Assembly (NCBI GenBank): GCA_027886175.1
Contig: JAJNNQ010000023.1
Location: forward strand, 8,325,001-8,389,000
Direction: 5' to 3'
DNA length: 64,000 bases
Origin: Phylloscopus collybita
Taxonomy: Eukaryota; Chordata; Aves; Passeriformes; Phylloscopidae
Every line of letters starts with the position of its first letter. Positions within the stretch are counted from its first letter, which is position 1. Below are positions 11,272-26,105 of the stretch, one piece after another. The notes beneath the pieces were generated by a model. It searched no databases. It had not been told where the DNA came from and saw nothing but the letters and a program-made list of their open reading frames with translations. The position numbers and the translations under genes are program-made.

Positions 11272-14200
11272 CCCCAGCTCTGTGCATTGATTATTTCTGC
11301 TTAACATTTAAAGATAAACTAATGCTGTGGCACACAAGGATTAGCATAATAAATAGGCAGATTGCCAAGCCTTTCTTCAGGTTAAGAAAGAACCAGCCTG
11401 TGTGCAAATCCTGCAATTTGTGCAACACTGGAAAAAAGAGATATTAACTTGCAAATACAGAATAGGCATCTTTATTACTCTTCTGGCAAATTCAATATTG
11501 TAAAATTTTTATTCACCAGAGACAGGATGTCTTGGATCATCTAATTTTACATTTGAACCTGACAGTCCTTAACAAGCAAGGACAGCTCCGCAGTGAATAT
11601 TAAATTGTAAAAATAAGGAAGAGTTCTTTCAAATGGTAGAATACATTGGTAATGCTATGTGTTATAATCTAGGAACTGTACCTGTATAGATACTTGAAAG
11701 GCTGTCAGGATGCTTAGAGAAAAACTTAATGTTTCCAACAAATAAATCTTTATAATGTTTTGACTCTCTATTTTTCTTGAGCCAGTTCAGCTATGGAAAA
11801 ATCACTGTGACTAGGAATGCTCCATCAAGCTGCTGTTTTTTTGTGACAACAGGAGTTTGTCAAACTTCTCTTATAGCTGTAGCCTGAACTTGGAAATACA
11901 CAGTGATGCATATGAAGGGAGACTGAAAACTCTGGAATGCTGTGAGTCATCTCTGCAATGTTAGTGCTTTCTATTATCACTGTTTCAGAGGAAAAGTAAT
12001 GGTTCTGCATAGAAAAAGTGATGGTTTGGGGACTATTGGCAAATCTCCTTTACTTTGCTCCACTTCGAAACACGTCATAGGCATTTCAGGATTTACTAAT
12101 TGCAAGCCAGTCAGGCAGATTAATGTTGCATTTTACAGCCACAGAGTTGGACAATGATAGGTGAGATTATGAATCCCAGGATCAATAATAAATGAACCCC
12201 AGCTAATTGCTGACTTTACTTGGTAAGATAAACTCACACCTCATGGTTGGTAGATGGTTTCTGGACACTGTATCTAGACTACAGTTTGGGTCTTTGTTCT
12301 ATGTCTGAATAAATGAGTTCTCTGCATCTGCAGTCTTGTGGTGAAGGGTTCTATCATTTACCTCTAACTTTTGTGAAGGGGAAAAGCACCTCCTTTGCCT
12401 TCAACCTGTTCCCATTAGTTCATCTGATGCCTCCACCTGTACCTCTGTACTTCTGTGTCACCTTTTGTGATACTGTGTGACCTCATGCCATGATGACCAA
12501 CAATTTACTATTTCTCTCTGCTCACTTTTCAGCTTGCTTATATTGACCTCATGGTTCCCTAATGTGGAACAGAAGAGTCAAGCTCTCTGGGTCAAAAATC
12601 TTTTTCAGCACTTGAGCAGCACTTAAATAACCAATGCAGTGTTCTGGTCTGGCTGTCTGCAATGTACTACAAATAACTTGTAGGCAAAATTATCACATGA
12701 AATCACATTTCACATAAGGAATTTATAGTTTTTAGCTGGGAATTTTAAATTAACGAATTTTTATGTCTTTCTGTTTTGCACAATAAAGTAATCAAATCTT
12801 GGCTTGTAAAACCAAACTGCCAATCCAGGTGAAGCGGTAAGATCTAGGGTTTTTCACTCTCTGTGCTTTGTGCTTGGTCAGCTGTAGTGGAGGGGCTCAC
12901 AAAAGTTTCTCCAATAAATTCCCACTATGAAATTGGCTTGTATGGGCCACACTGGCTTTTTCTATTGCTTTTTCTTTTCACCTGTTCAGTCATCACCTGT
13001 CAGGACACACTGACTAGCAGAAGAAAGAGGTTGAGAAACTGAATTTTAAAGGAATGGTTTTCAGGTAAAAGTTTTTATGCATACAAGGCATTGGTGAGAA
13101 TGAAAAAATGGATCAGCCAAACCCTTTCTGACAAACAGAAACTGAGAAAACGCAGCAGAATTGAGGTATTGACATATGATTTGCATGTTATGTTCTTTGC
13201 TAGGCATCTGCAGGGCAGGTTTAGCAGCTGAACAGGAAACCTGAAGATGTCTGGACAAACAGATGGAGGCAGAAGAGGTTGGCCCTTTGCATGCTTGCTG
13301 AAGGAAGCTGATTTATGTGGATGCTACAGGAGGGGAAAGTGGTAAACATAGTTTAGAATTGTAAAGCGTGGATATTTTTCATGGTTTTGGCAGTACAGTG
13401 GACAAGGTGCTTTAAACACTCCTTAAACAAGTGACTCTGAAGCCTGGTTTACCAAAACTGTTAAGATCCCATCACAAAAAAGGATGTTCTTGAATGCAGA
13501 GTGACATGAAACCCAACAAGACCCAAAGTCTAAGAAGTCTCAGCTGCTGCGCAGGACTGCTTAATGGAGTTGCACAGTAGCTCAGAGATACAGCATCAGA
13601 ATGTGCTGAGCTATTTGGTACAATAATTAATTTTATGTCCAGCAGCCACATGACATGGATGAGTGAGGGTTCTTTGTGTTACCTTACTTCTGACTTTTCC
13701 TTACCTTACAGTGTTTGGCTTTGCAACCTTGATTGCACTATTTAAACAAGGGGGATCGATGTAATATTTTTTTTAGGAGGCTCAAGGATGATGATGATTT
13801 TTTTTTTTTTATGGATTTTGCACACAGTTAAAGAAATAAATTCCAAGAAAGGTTCCCTAAATTATTCTTTTAACTCCATTTGGCTTTAATTGGTAAATGA
13901 CTTCTTTTAAGCTTGAGAAATGAAATGTCTTGTTTCCTGGAGTGATTTGATTGGCTATTTAGAAATGGTTTCTTAAACTGGAAGAGTGTTTTCATAAGTT
14001 TAAATATAAAATTGCAGAACAGCTCAGGGCCATAATTGCTTTCTTCTAGAAACTGCTGTGCTGAATATGTATACACCAAACATGTTCTTGTGATATTGAT
14101 ATTGAAAAAGAGACACACTGGTAATTTCTTTGGAGCTAAAAGTGGTGAATCCACTCCATCCTTATATCTGTTCTCTGCTGCAAAGTCCCAATGTTTTATT

Positions 14201-14461
14201 GCCAATAAACAAATTTTAAACCACAGTCTTAACATATTTGTAGGCAGTTGGTCTCTGTTGGATCCTTTCAGGTTATCTGGTGATAATGCTGTTTTGTTTC
14301 TTTGCTTACAAGCTAATTTTTTAAATATGTGTAAAAATTACTTTGTAACAGGGACAAGTTGGTGGGATGAAAAGGTGGATAAAAAATTTACTATTAAGAA
14401 TTATGAAGAGACTCTGTGAGGTTTCGTCCTTTACAGAGCAAACTAAAGTAAGCTGGGAGGG
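9683..14461. other. Non-genic stretch with short simple repeats
   Basis: No gene was recognised. It contains a 30-T run (11242-11271), a short T run at 13796-13811, and an imperfect duplication near 10095-10165 in which a TATAAA(T/C)CCCCAAA(T)-like unit appears twice. The rest is unremarkable AT-rich DNA. Confidence 0.5.
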
Positions 14462-14996
14462 TGCACTGGTTTGAAAGGAAAATCAGTGAGGCTGCAAGTC
14501 AGAAATACAATTTAATAGAAGAGGGAAAAAAAGTAAAATAAAATAAAATAAATGCAATAATACAACCTGACACCCTGTTGGTTAGGGTGGTGGTAGCAGT
14601 CCAGATGAAGTGGTCTTGTTCAAGCAGTGATCCCATAGAAAGGTCTGGTAGCTCTTGTCCTCCAGGAAACCAGTGGGTAAGGACTCCCTGTGCTGTCCCA
14701 AATCCCAGATTATATCCAGGTGAGAATGCTTGGCTCCTCCCCCTGGGCAGAGCATCTCACAATGGGCTGATATCATTCCACCAGTCATACAGTGGGTCCT
14801 TGATTGCCCATTAAAGAGAGATGGCTCCTGGAGGGAGTTAACTGTGAGTCCTGCAGCAAGGCATTGACGGCCCATTAACAGGAGATAGCCCAGAGGGAAG
14901 GGGCAAGGGAAACACTGCCCCACCTGGTTTCAACAGCTCATGAAGGTGGTGATAAAATATATACTTTGGGCACATCTTACATTGTAACCTAGGACA
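14462..14996 (-). mobile_element. Solo LTR, ERVL-like, with 5-bp target duplication
   Basis: In minus sense it runs from TGTCCTAGGTTACAATGTAAG to CCAGTGCA, so it has TG...CA ends. Both sides carry GAGGG (14457-14461 and 14997-15001), a perfect 5-bp target duplication. It shares its start and central blocks (AATGGGC, GAGATGCTC, AAGCATTC(T)C) with the LTR at 28403-29051, so both belong to one family. No internal retroviral sequence is nearby, so it is a solo LTR left by recombination. The ERVL-like label rests on the 5-bp duplication and general passerine LTR appearance. Confidence 0.82.
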
Positions 14997-15001
14997 GAGG
15001 G

Positions 15002-18000
15002 GAAGGGCACAAACTGACTAGAGATGTTTTGGCAGCAAGAATAGGAGGTGGACCTTGGGTATATTATATAAAGTGATAGAGAAAGGCTGCAAATCACTTT
15101 AGGCAAAATATTAATACAGACCAGAATGTCTCTAATACTTCATGCTAGAACTAATTATTAGTAAGCTATGTTGAATCTCTTTTATTTTACTTGACAGAGT
15201 CATTCACAAGCTAAGGGTCTGTTGAGTGAGTTACCCCTTCAGTCCCTGGGCTGTCCAAGTGCAGCATCTCTGCTGATCTGTGATTACTTATTGCTTGGGA
15301 CCTTAACAGGATTAAAATTCTGTTTCAGCAATAGCCTAAAGATTGCTGTGGTAGAGCACTGCATCTGTCCTTGTTAACTTAGCCAGTTAGAAAAACCATT
15401 GATTTTCTCTTATCTTAAACTTTTGGAATTCTTTATGTACCCAACTCAAGAGCTTGTCATTCCTTAACCCTACTCTGTTATATTGAGATACTGAAACCTT
15501 CATCAAGGCTCTCTATGATTTTATTGACAGTAATAAACGATGCATCACTGTTCATTGCTCTGGCAAAAGCCTCAAGTATTTAATGCACTGACATCCCCTG
15601 TTGGACTTAAGTCCTAAAATCCACTACAGTCCTAAAGTATGTCAAGAAAATTGTATGATCCCTCTTGCATAGATAAATATCAAATATTTAGTTCTATAAT
15701 GGACAGCATCTTTTGGATTCTAGAGAATTATAATGATAAAAAGTCTGTATTTTAAATGAAAGCAGAGTACTGCTGAAAAACCTATTTCTAGCATGACTGG
15801 TGTACTGAGTGTGGGGGAGATGAATTGGTGTTAGCACAACAGGCTGATTCTCTTAAGCCTTGGTGTCTTTTGATAAATCTTACCTTTTGCTGTGAATTAA
15901 ATTAATATGTTCTCTTTGTACTGTGCATCCAAGATCTATGGAATTTGATAAGAGAAGATAAGAAGCCCCTTCAGGTTTTGCATCACCTTCCAGCATCTCT
16001 GTGGAGCTCTACAGTGCTCCAAAAAATGAGTAGTAAATGCAGCATTTCCTATCGCACGTCACAGACCTTTTCTTGCAAGGGACCTGGGCTGGGGACATGT
16101 TGCATCCAGGCCTGTGATGAATCAGCAGCCCAGCTGTGATAATGGTTTTAGGGAATGAAAAAAAGCCTGTTTGTTGCGGTTACATTGAGCAGTGGCGGCT
16201 GTAATGCGAGAATGCTCATCCCAAAATAATCTGTTTTGCTTCACGTGGCTTTGGAAGCTGGCGAGGTAAGTGTGCATTCCTGCAGAGGCAGGGAAAAGTT
16301 TGCTGAGAGTGCTTTTAGTAGCTGGCTTTGCTCTGATAGCAGCAACCATTCTGGAATGATGTAAAAGCCATGGCAAAGCATGCCTGAGGCAGTTTTCCTG
16401 GCTTTCTACCACCCCAGTCCCTACAAGCATCTATTTCTTTAAACCAGGAGAGTTAGGTAGTCAAACACTTCTGTAATTTAGCAGTTTCTCTGAAATTTGA
16501 CCCCAAGGTCAAAGCAATATTTTTATGTCACCAACTGGTGTTTTTCTCCTAGCAAGTTATGTGCCTTTGTCTGTACCAAATTATCCCGCATTAATATATG
16601 CTATTTATAGCTTTGGGGATTTGAATGCTGAAGGACATCCTGGAAAAGACAGATTTTTTTTTTGTGTCCATGTGTGTCCCATATCCTGCCTGGAATTTAG
16701 AGCTGGTATGTGCTTAATTTTACTTAGGCTACAGGAACTCAGTGTTTCACAAGAAAATTCCTGTTGGCATTCTCATGGGAGTTGGGGTTTTTTGGGTCTT
16801 TTGATAGGTTCCATTCCATCCCAATGAAGCTCCCTATTCTAATTCCAAATGTATCAAACTGCGAGTTTTTTTCCTCTGTATCCAGTATGGGAATTGCAGT
16901 TTCTTGTACTTTTTGGGGATATTTGCTGTAGACAACATGTTGATTAATGGAATTGTTTATACCTGAAGGTTGCTCAAAGCTAATAGAGTAGTGTCTATGA
17001 GACTTTGATAAGAATACATTTCTCATGTAGGGGTTGTATAGATGAGTTGTAATTCACCACTGAGACCCTCTTTCCATGTTACTGCAACCAGACTGAAAGG
17101 AAAAATACAGTGGGGAATCTACCAGGCTATCTCAAATCTTTTAAAATCTTACTTACTCCCAGTGCTGAGGTTTCTCTCTGTTGAATTGGTTTTCCTTACA
17201 GAAACTGTGAGCACTACTAATATTTCTGAAAAACAAAATACAAAGTATTTTGTGCAACATGGGTAGCTTAGGTCAATCCTGGAGAGGAACTCACAGCATC
17301 TGAGACAACATATTAAAGTGTGTGAGAGGATCCTCATGGAACTGAATATAAAGAGAGTAGAGAGGTGTTACAGATGGTGGGAAATAAAGCCCTGAGGGCT
17401 CAGCTGGCATGGCACTCAGGAAGAAGGTAATGCCATCTTCTTGCCTCTAACACTGGATTTCCCATTGTGTATGGGATAATTTCAGTAAGTGCTGACAAAG
17501 AGCTATAAAATCTCAGCCCTTCAAGGGTCTGGCTGTTTTATAGGGACTTCAAAAAATTGGAAAATGAGGTATGAGCAGAAAACTTTTTGTGTTACGGGAC
17601 TTCATTCTGGTCCAGAAGCCACAAATCTCATTGCAATTAGAACTGAAGTCCCAGTGGATCTGATAAATAATTGATTTAAAGAGACTGTTGGTGGAGCAGA
17701 GGGGAATGGAATAGCAGAGACATCAACAGCAAGTTTGTAGAAATACATGGGCAGTGAAAACTTCAGTGCTGTATTGATCAGGACTGGTGGAGGCGGGAGA
17801 TTTGTGGGAGTCAGGAACTGCATTATGAAAGGTATAAAAACCTCCTTGGCTTTAGCCCCATGAGATTTGGAAAGAAAACAAGCATTTAGGTTTGAGGAAT
17901 GACCAACACTTGTGGAAATGTGGGCCTGGGCATTGAACCCAGAGGAGAACACATTTTTATGGTAAATGTTGAAGGGAAAGAAGGGAGGATTGAGAGGTTT

Positions 18001-18746
18001 GAAAGAATGGCTGTGGAGCCACTTAAATGAGTGGAAAAGATACTGTTGAACCCTAAACCATTGTGGTATTTTGCTTTGTGCTCTAGAAATATTTGCCTGC
18101 TCTTGGCCCATATTCAATATTGTAAGGACCTACAGGGCAAGTTGGGTGTTCAATAGTCAGTGCCAAGAAATCACACTGAAAATAAGTCTTTAGATTATGA
18201 TGGCAGCTCATATATCAGTGCTATCCATGACATGGTTTTCTTCTCTTAATGGGTGAATAACTTACTGCAAAGGCAAGCAAGTGGGCTTAGTATCTGGACA
18301 CTAAATCTTGAGGGATTATTCTATTAGCAGCCCAAATACCAACATTAAAAACTTCCCAGTGTTGCCTAGTGTTGATTTGGACTTATATTAAGTAGTTACA
18401 GCTATTTTTTCTCTAAGGGAAACTGAAAGGTCCTGCAGCAGATAGGAACTTGGGTGCCCAGGAGTCTTGCTTGGATGATCTCCCAGATGCCTAGAGCACC
18501 CCTGGGGCTTATCAGGCAGATGGAGGAATCACACAGTGCAATTTCTTTCATGGCATCTTCATCGTTAGATTGGATTTCCTCATTTCCACAAGCTAAAACA
18601 AGGGACTATGAATAAAACTCAGAACAGGACAGAATTTATCAAGGCTTGGAGTTACGAAAGAATCATTTTAAGTCTAATTTGAGGCAACTGCTCTAAGACT
18701 CTGCATTGCTGGTTAAAAATTTAAAGCAGAAGAGAGTTTCATAATC

Positions 18747-18793
<47 letters not shown>

Positions 18794-21700
18794 AATTATA
18801 CTATTTTTCATCTTGTTTTGAGAGTTCTGGGGAAAAAAAAAAACACTATAGCTGGAGAGAGCAAGAACTGAATTGGAGTGATTAAAATATAATACTAATA
18901 TAAATCAGCACAAGTTCAGTGTAGCTGCACAAAGACTTACTCTAGCAGCAATGGTACAGTGGTAGTCCAGGACAGTACAGAGTAAATACTTATTCACTAC
19001 AGCAGCACTAGGGTCTGTGCATTAGTTTCCTTCTCCTTGGATGACCTAGACAAGAAAATTGGAGAGAACTGGAGCTAAAAAGCAGGGACCCTGATGGTAT
19101 TTAGAGACCTTGTTGCAGTTTGAGTTTCCCCTGTCCCTACTTTATGCTGTCCTATCCATGATCTCCCTTTCCATTCCTGTCTTGTGTCCTGCAATCGATC
19201 CCCAGGACAAGAAATTTCTATCTTCTCCTTTAGCTGCTCCCTTTAACCCTTCACAGTTCTTGAGAGCAAAAACTGTACCAGGTACTTTACAACATGTGGG
19301 GTATTTGTGTGTTTTGACACTTCAAGCCCAGGTTGTGTCCTTGCACTGTGGTTTATAAATCCCCTGGGGTCAGGACCTCTCCCTGCTGTGTCTGAATGCA
19401 GCTCCTGACACAATTTCCCATCAACCTGGCTTGGTCTGTGGGTACCACCTAAGAAATACAAGTAATAACAGTAATAGCAAAGTAATCTTCTCATCAATCT
19501 TGAAGTTATCCAGAGTATCAGCTTCAATAAAGTGACATGAAGTTTCTAGTATGAAATTTATCGGAACTGAGCAGCAAGGGATAGATAATCCAAAAGAAAA
19601 AAAGTATGTTCACTAACATCAGAACATTTTTGATCCTGAAACTGGGACTGTGCAATTAATCTGGTTTCCCAGAAGGTAGCAGAAACTTGCAAATGTGAAA
19701 TTATTCCTCTTCTGCAGAAATGAAGGGATTCAAAAGATCAGCCTCAGCAATTTCTGCTGGGACTGTGCCCAGAGTATGTAATTTATTTTCTAATTTTTTT
19801 CAATTAGATTATTTTTTCTCTTTCAAAAGAGAGTATGTCCGACTATTTAATCTAATCTAGTTAATTTATTGTTTTTATCCTGCTGAGTCTCTCACTGCAA
19901 ATCCAATAGCGCTCTTATAGCTCAGACCTTGGGAGACCTCCAGGGAACTTTTGCATCACTTTTCCAGTAGCAAAGCTTACTGGGGTCAACATCTTTGTTT
20001 TTGTTCCAATGTACAGAATACTTCCATTACTCTATTATTAGGTGGGAAGATCTGGGTGGAAGACAGGGTGAGAAATTCAGCTATAATTTTCAAAACTGAG
20101 GAGCATTTAGGAGATAATTTCTTGAGGGTGGTCTTCATCTTTCTATAGCCATTTTGTTCCATAGCCAGGTTTTTGGTGTACTTTTCTTTGTGGGAATGCT
20201 ATGTTTCCAGATTTGCTGTAGGGATCTCTGCTGCTTGTTCTGGGTGTAGAGTGTATTGTACACTGTGTACTACTGGTAAAACTGATATATTTTTGTATAC
20301 AACAAATTATACCAATGAAACATACCAAAAAAAGATACATCATAGCTCACTATTTGCTTTTGGATGTTTATTGAAGATCACTGACTGAAACTACAGCATA
20401 CTGTGGTCCTTTTTTACTGTGTGTTCTGGCAAACAAGTAAACTGAAGATAAATCCAGACCCTGTGGAAAGAAGCTGAAAAATTCCCATTAGCTCCTGTGA
20501 GAAGTGGATGGGTTTTTTTTTTTGGTAGAAGCTGAAACAGCTCTTGAAAACAGGATTGACCTCCAGATCAGAGTATAACTTAAATCTTCTGTGCAACTTT
20601 ATCACCATCTGCTTTGAGTTCTTTTCACGCTGCAGAAGGTCACACACAGAAACTAGCAGTAGAGTTGAGAAGTGCCTCTGTCCTTAAAAGTAAAAAGTGA
20701 GACATGGAAAAACAAAGGAGGCTGTATTGCTAACTGGTGCTATTATAAGGGGTGCGTTACTCATCAAGATGTGCTCCTGGAGATTGTTTTAAAGTTATTG
20801 CGCTTGACTATCTACATTCTTTTCCTTTTGGTTATTAGAAGCAAATGATTCCCTGTTCTGATTAGATGGATAGTGTAATATGCAATAAATGTTTACTGAC
20901 ATTAGTGAGAAATCCTTGTACCAGTTCTGGAATTACAAGTGTAATAAGCAGTAAGATTATTTACTGCTCTCTAATTTTCAAATCAAATGTGCGCTACATG
21001 AAGATCATTGTGTTTAATAATAAACCATAAGCAATCACATATATTTGGCCTGATGCTCTCAAACCACACACACAAGAATGACAAAGTGGAACTTTGCACT
21101 GCTTTGTAAATTAGGGAGAGTTTTGTGATGCTCAATTCCCTGATCAGGGATACACAGACTCCTCCTGATGGGGTTATTTACTGTGCGATGCAAATCATAG
21201 ATATGGGGGCTCTACTTTGAATTCCTCAGCTATCTGCTGACATGTTTGGGGTGCTGAAAAATCACAGCAATCTATCAAAGAAAATACAAATGGATACATC
21301 AGCAGTCCGAACACCATACCATTTTTGTGTGTTTTTTTCCTGTCTGGAGGAGGTGACTGAAATTCTCATAATTGTTGTGTTTATGAAAATGCTACTGTTG
21401 GCAACTGCTGATTATATATGGCAGTGCCCTGACAGAGTAAATCTGAAACCCAATGTCTGCTGGCAGAAACCTTTCTTTTCCTGACCCCTACGTATCTGGA
21501 ACTGACTTAAGCTTTCCTGCCCAGGAATTGCTCGGTGCTACAATATTACTGAGCACTGATTACTGCTTATTTTATACAGGAAGGCTTCATGTAATCTAGA
21601 GCACGTACAGAGAAAATCAGGAAATAAGTAGCAGGAAGCATTTGCATTTTTGACACAATAACCTTAATTTCTTCATTTATGAAAGCATTTCTCCTGTGAT

Positions 21701-24700
21701 ATTCAGATAAAATTAAGTAAAGGCAAGCAAATTATGCTGATTCAAAACTAAGAGATTAATAGTGAGATCTGTGAATTTTTTTTTTTTTTTCTTGGAGGGA
21801 ACAGGTGCAAAATGTTTCTTTTGTGCCATTTGTCCCCTTCTGATTCTCTCTTCCTGTCATTGATCTGCACAGGTTTCATATAAATAGAACATGAATGGAG
21901 TTGCCCTCTGATCCAGATGGAAGGATATAGGGGATGGTATAATTTTAGTGTGGAAGATGTATTAACTTTCATTTAAATTCTGTAAATATGCATCTTCTTC
22001 ATTGAACAAGTGAAGACAAACTGGGAGGCATCAGTGATAATTGTATATGGAAGGCAGGAGCCCTTGGCATTGGTACCCACACAAGCTTTTCACTTTTGAA
22101 TAACTTAATGTGGATGAATCACTGACCTGATCATGCAAACAATTACCCGTGAGTTTAGTTTTATGCACTTGTGCAGAGCTGTTGCAGGCAGCAGGTTAAT
22201 TGAATTTTGGAGTAAGTGCACAATCGATAGATCAGATTGGAATGGAATTTTATGCCTGCAAACAATTTCCCTGTTGCTGTATATATTTGAATTCAGTTAA
22301 TTTAGGCTCTGGTTTATGAAGCTGCTCCAATTATTGCAGAAGTTTTGGCCCCCTCCAGGTAATAGTGTCATCAGAGAGCAGGTAGAAAAAGCAGCCTTGA
22401 GAATAAATTTACCCCAGGAAATTAAGCAAAATTTTACCAAGGCATTGAGGCTCTGAAATTATTTCTTTCCTCTGCTGCTGACAGAGTCCAAACTGAGGTA
22501 AATGGATGGGCTTGAAAATTATACACTCACGTTGTGTGGTGTTGCTAACCATGGAATACAGACAGGAGCTGTACAGAAGGCAGAAAAGTATATTTTTAAA
22601 GAGTCAAATGAGTGCAGTGCTGTGCCTAGGCTGGAGTTATTATGAAGTACAATATGACCCATGAGCTGTAAAGGGACCCAAGCCCTTGAATAGCAAGTCC
22701 ATTTGTTGGGAGGGCTTGGAGAGAGCTATGCACAGTTGTGTGTATTCATGTTCCTCATTGGAGAAATAAAATGTTCTCCCTTATTCTTAGCTCATTTATT
22801 TTTATTTTTCAGAGCAATATTACTCCCTAGAGAGAAATAATTCTGGTCTCCATGTCAGCAGTAGTAACTGCTCTGTATTCCTCAGGTGGGTGGCCAGCAA
22901 TAATGAATATTTGGTATATCCACAGCCTAAAATATTAGAAAATCAAGAGATTCAGGGAAGAGAAAGGGAGGGTTTGTTGTTTCTTTTTAACCACTTATCT
23001 CACCTTTGCATAAAGAGCTGCCTTAATTAGCTGTGATGAACTGGAGAACAGCTGCAGCTGGGAGGATCTTAATTTTCTCCTTTACTGACATCTAAGAAGG
23101 GAAAAATGTGAGTGCTTTGGACTTAATCACCTTTTAGATATTGATCTATTCTCTTTATAAGTAGCCACCTGTATCAACCAAATACCCTCATAACCAATGC
23201 AGAGACTTTTACTTTTGAGAAAACTTCTGTCATTAAAACAGGCTTTTACTGATCCCTGCACACTGGGAAGAAAACGTGATTATGCCTTTACAAAAATGCT
23301 ACAAAAATCATTATATTGCCTTTCATTAAAATATCTTTTTCCTAATAAATATTTTGTCTCTAAGAATAGAAGTTTGGAATTAAGAAGTTGCTCGGCAGCT
23401 GACAACAATTAGAAAGCTTTTCCAGTTTCTTCTCCAAATACAGCATTTAGAGTAGTCAGTATCTTCAGGCAGCGTAGAAAAAAAGACTCATTAAACAATT
23501 ACAGTTTGGCAGAGACTACTATAATTGTATGTAATTCATTTTAATTTCTTGCTTTGTTTAATTAAAAATTGCTTCCTGAACATGTCTGGGAAGTTTTTTA
23601 CCACTGGTCAGTTTGTTATTAATAGTTTTTTCTAAAAGTTCAAGCACATGTTTAGCAAATATCTGAAAACTTTATGCACATTTTCTATGGCATAGTCACC
23701 CACTTATAATTTATATCACATGTTGCTAAGAAAGGTATAAAACATCGATAGTTTCATGTTACTACTATATATTATAAACACAATAAAATCACTCAAATGT
23801 TCCCACAAACTTTTCATCAACACTTGCTTATTGTTAATATTTTTGGAAACTATAGAAGTGTAAAAATGGCTGTAGTGGGCATAAATGATTCATGTCCACC
23901 TTCACATTTGTCATTTAGGCCGTACATGAAATTGTTGCTGAACCTCTATGTAAAATATACCCATCTGCAGGGTTGGAAAGAATCAGCTGTGCTTCAAGGA
24001 AGTGCCAGGATTTTCAAACAAAACTTGCTGGTAAACAAGTTAGTCACTTAGCTGAGATGACCTGGACTTGAGCACAAGCAAATGAATTTGTTCAGCAAAC
24101 TGGTCTCTAACTCCTCTTACCCTGGTCCTCAAGGGCTTTCTGCTGGGTTGGAAACCTCGCTCTGCAATCAAGCCCATTTACTGTGGGTCACTACTCTTTT
24201 TTCCCTGCTTTGGTTGTGGTGTCATCACCTTCATCTCCTCCCTAGCAGATTTGGGAGTAACTGGGGTGGGCGGAAGGAGCCTTGGGAGGCTTTGAGTGTG
24301 AGCTGGGCTGGGCCAAAGGCTGTAGGACAGGAATCCTCGTTCCTGTGTGAACAGACTGCTCTGGGCAGAGCCACATGAGAAGACTGCTGCTCTCTCCTGA
24401 CCACTGCTTACTTGAAAAACCTGTTTAGTATAAGATGTTTAAGCAGTTCTGGAGTATGAGGTAGAGTTTAGGGCTGCATCTTTCCAAAGTGCCTGGACAG
24501 TGACTCTTAATTGTTGGCGTGAATCAGAACCACCTGCACTTCGTCAGCCTGGCACATGTACGATTAAAGATCTTCCTTACCTGGCAAATCTCTTCAGATA
24601 TCTCCCTTGGATACTGCACTCTATATTAATTTGTGGCCTTTGCCCATATCCATAAACCTTGATTTTTGACTAACAGCTTTTGAGCTCTGCTTTAATGTGC

Positions 24701-25499
24701 CTTTGCAAGTTTAAGTTGTTTGGCTGCACTTGAGATTTTATGCCTGCACAGGAGAGAGCTCTTCTGAGGCCTGGGAAGTAATTGGAGAATGCTGGAGGAG
24801 AGGCCTTGGTTAAGTGGCAGCAGAACTCCTCCCTTGCATCCAGTTGCTCATTATTGCCACATCCCTGCTGTGATCTCTTTGCAATGTGAATGGCTATTTT
24901 GAAATTAGGTCCCTGGATCACAGGATGGTCTTCCTTTTGAATATTTAAACTGTACCTCTGAATCAGTACCAGCCATTTTGTGATAAGGTTTCAAAATATT
25001 TTGCTGGAATTCCTTGGGATACATATGGCATTATTATAATTTTAATTGTATTCCTATTTATGCCTTGACTAATTGTTTTAATATAACCAACAGTTGTGTG
25101 CAATTTAATCTCTTCCGTTCCATGTGTTCCTAACCCAAGAAAGTTTCACTCTCTGAGAAAAACTGTTCAGCCTTTACAGTTATATTAGAGCGGGAATTTA
25201 ATGTAAATTCTATGCATTCTGAGATGTTGCTGTGCAAATATATAATTTACTCTATTTTTGGTGCTACAATAATAACGAGAACTAGTAAGCACCCCAAATG
25301 GTGTCTGAGATGCAAAGAGAATCATTTGGTGCAATGGATTCTCCCTAGCTAAGTGTAATGTTACTGCATTATTTGCAATCTGTAATTTGCCATTCTGAAG
25401 GATTTTTTAATAAAGGGGGAAAATAGTGAGTTTGCAAGAAATGTTTTATAAGCTTTAGTTTATGAATACAGTATTTTTTTTTTATATTGTAAGTTTAGT
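15002..25499. other. Non-genic stretch with poly-T tract
   Basis: About 10.5 kb with no recognisable gene or repeat family. A 40-T homopolymer lies at 18749-18788. The AT-rich 22.1-22.4 kb interval looks non-repetitive and could be a conserved non-coding element, but that cannot be judged without alignment. Confidence 0.45.
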
Positions 25500-26105
25500 A
25501 TAGTTTAAACTCCTTGAAAGGGCCTCTTGTTTTAGAATGTATTCTTATCGTAGTTTGATAAGGGTTTGTAGGACAACTGGAGTCTCTGCCTGGAGACTCT
25601 TCTTTATTGGTTCCTTCTTGTTTCATCCTTGTGTTATGCATAACTTTTCCCTTTGTCCATCATGGAATTCTTATCTTTAAGGTCCAAGAGCTTCGGCCAC
25701 TAGTTGGCAAGACTCTCTTGAGACCACTCCCAAACCTGTATTGGATTTGTTAGAATTTAGGTAATTTAGTTGGTATGTAGTGTTTGGATTGTTTTATTGG
25801 GTTGTATAATTGTACCCACCTCCCGGACTGCATTGTACAAAAACACCCTGCAGCCCCAGGCTTGGGGTCTCTCTTGGAGGCACTGGCCTGAGGCTGGGGG
25901 ATTCCCTGACCCCCCCCCCAAATAAAGCCTCTGTTTCCTGAAAGCCTTGGAGAGTCCCCTCTTTTACCACAGCCATGACAGTGTGAGCCAAACTGCCTGT
26001 AAGCCAAGACCCCACAAACGAGTATTGCTGTAGTGTATCAGAGCTACTGGGAGCCCAAGCTGAACACCAAGCTGGGCCAGAACCAGATACGCACCGCAAC
26101 AGAAA
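25500..26105 (+). mobile_element. Probable solo LTR
   Basis: The interval is richer in GC than its surroundings and has LTR-like architecture: a TATA-like GTTGTATAATTG near 25801-25812, a C9 run, then AATAAA at 25921-25926 followed by GCCTCTGTTTCCTGAAAGCC, and a possible ...GCAACA end near 26101. The start is uncertain and no target duplication was found. It could be another kind of dispersed repeat. Confidence 0.5.

Noticed and set aside
17602..18117. 171-codon minus-strand open frame
   Set aside because: No recognisable domain, composition like its surroundings, and no splice or promoter support.
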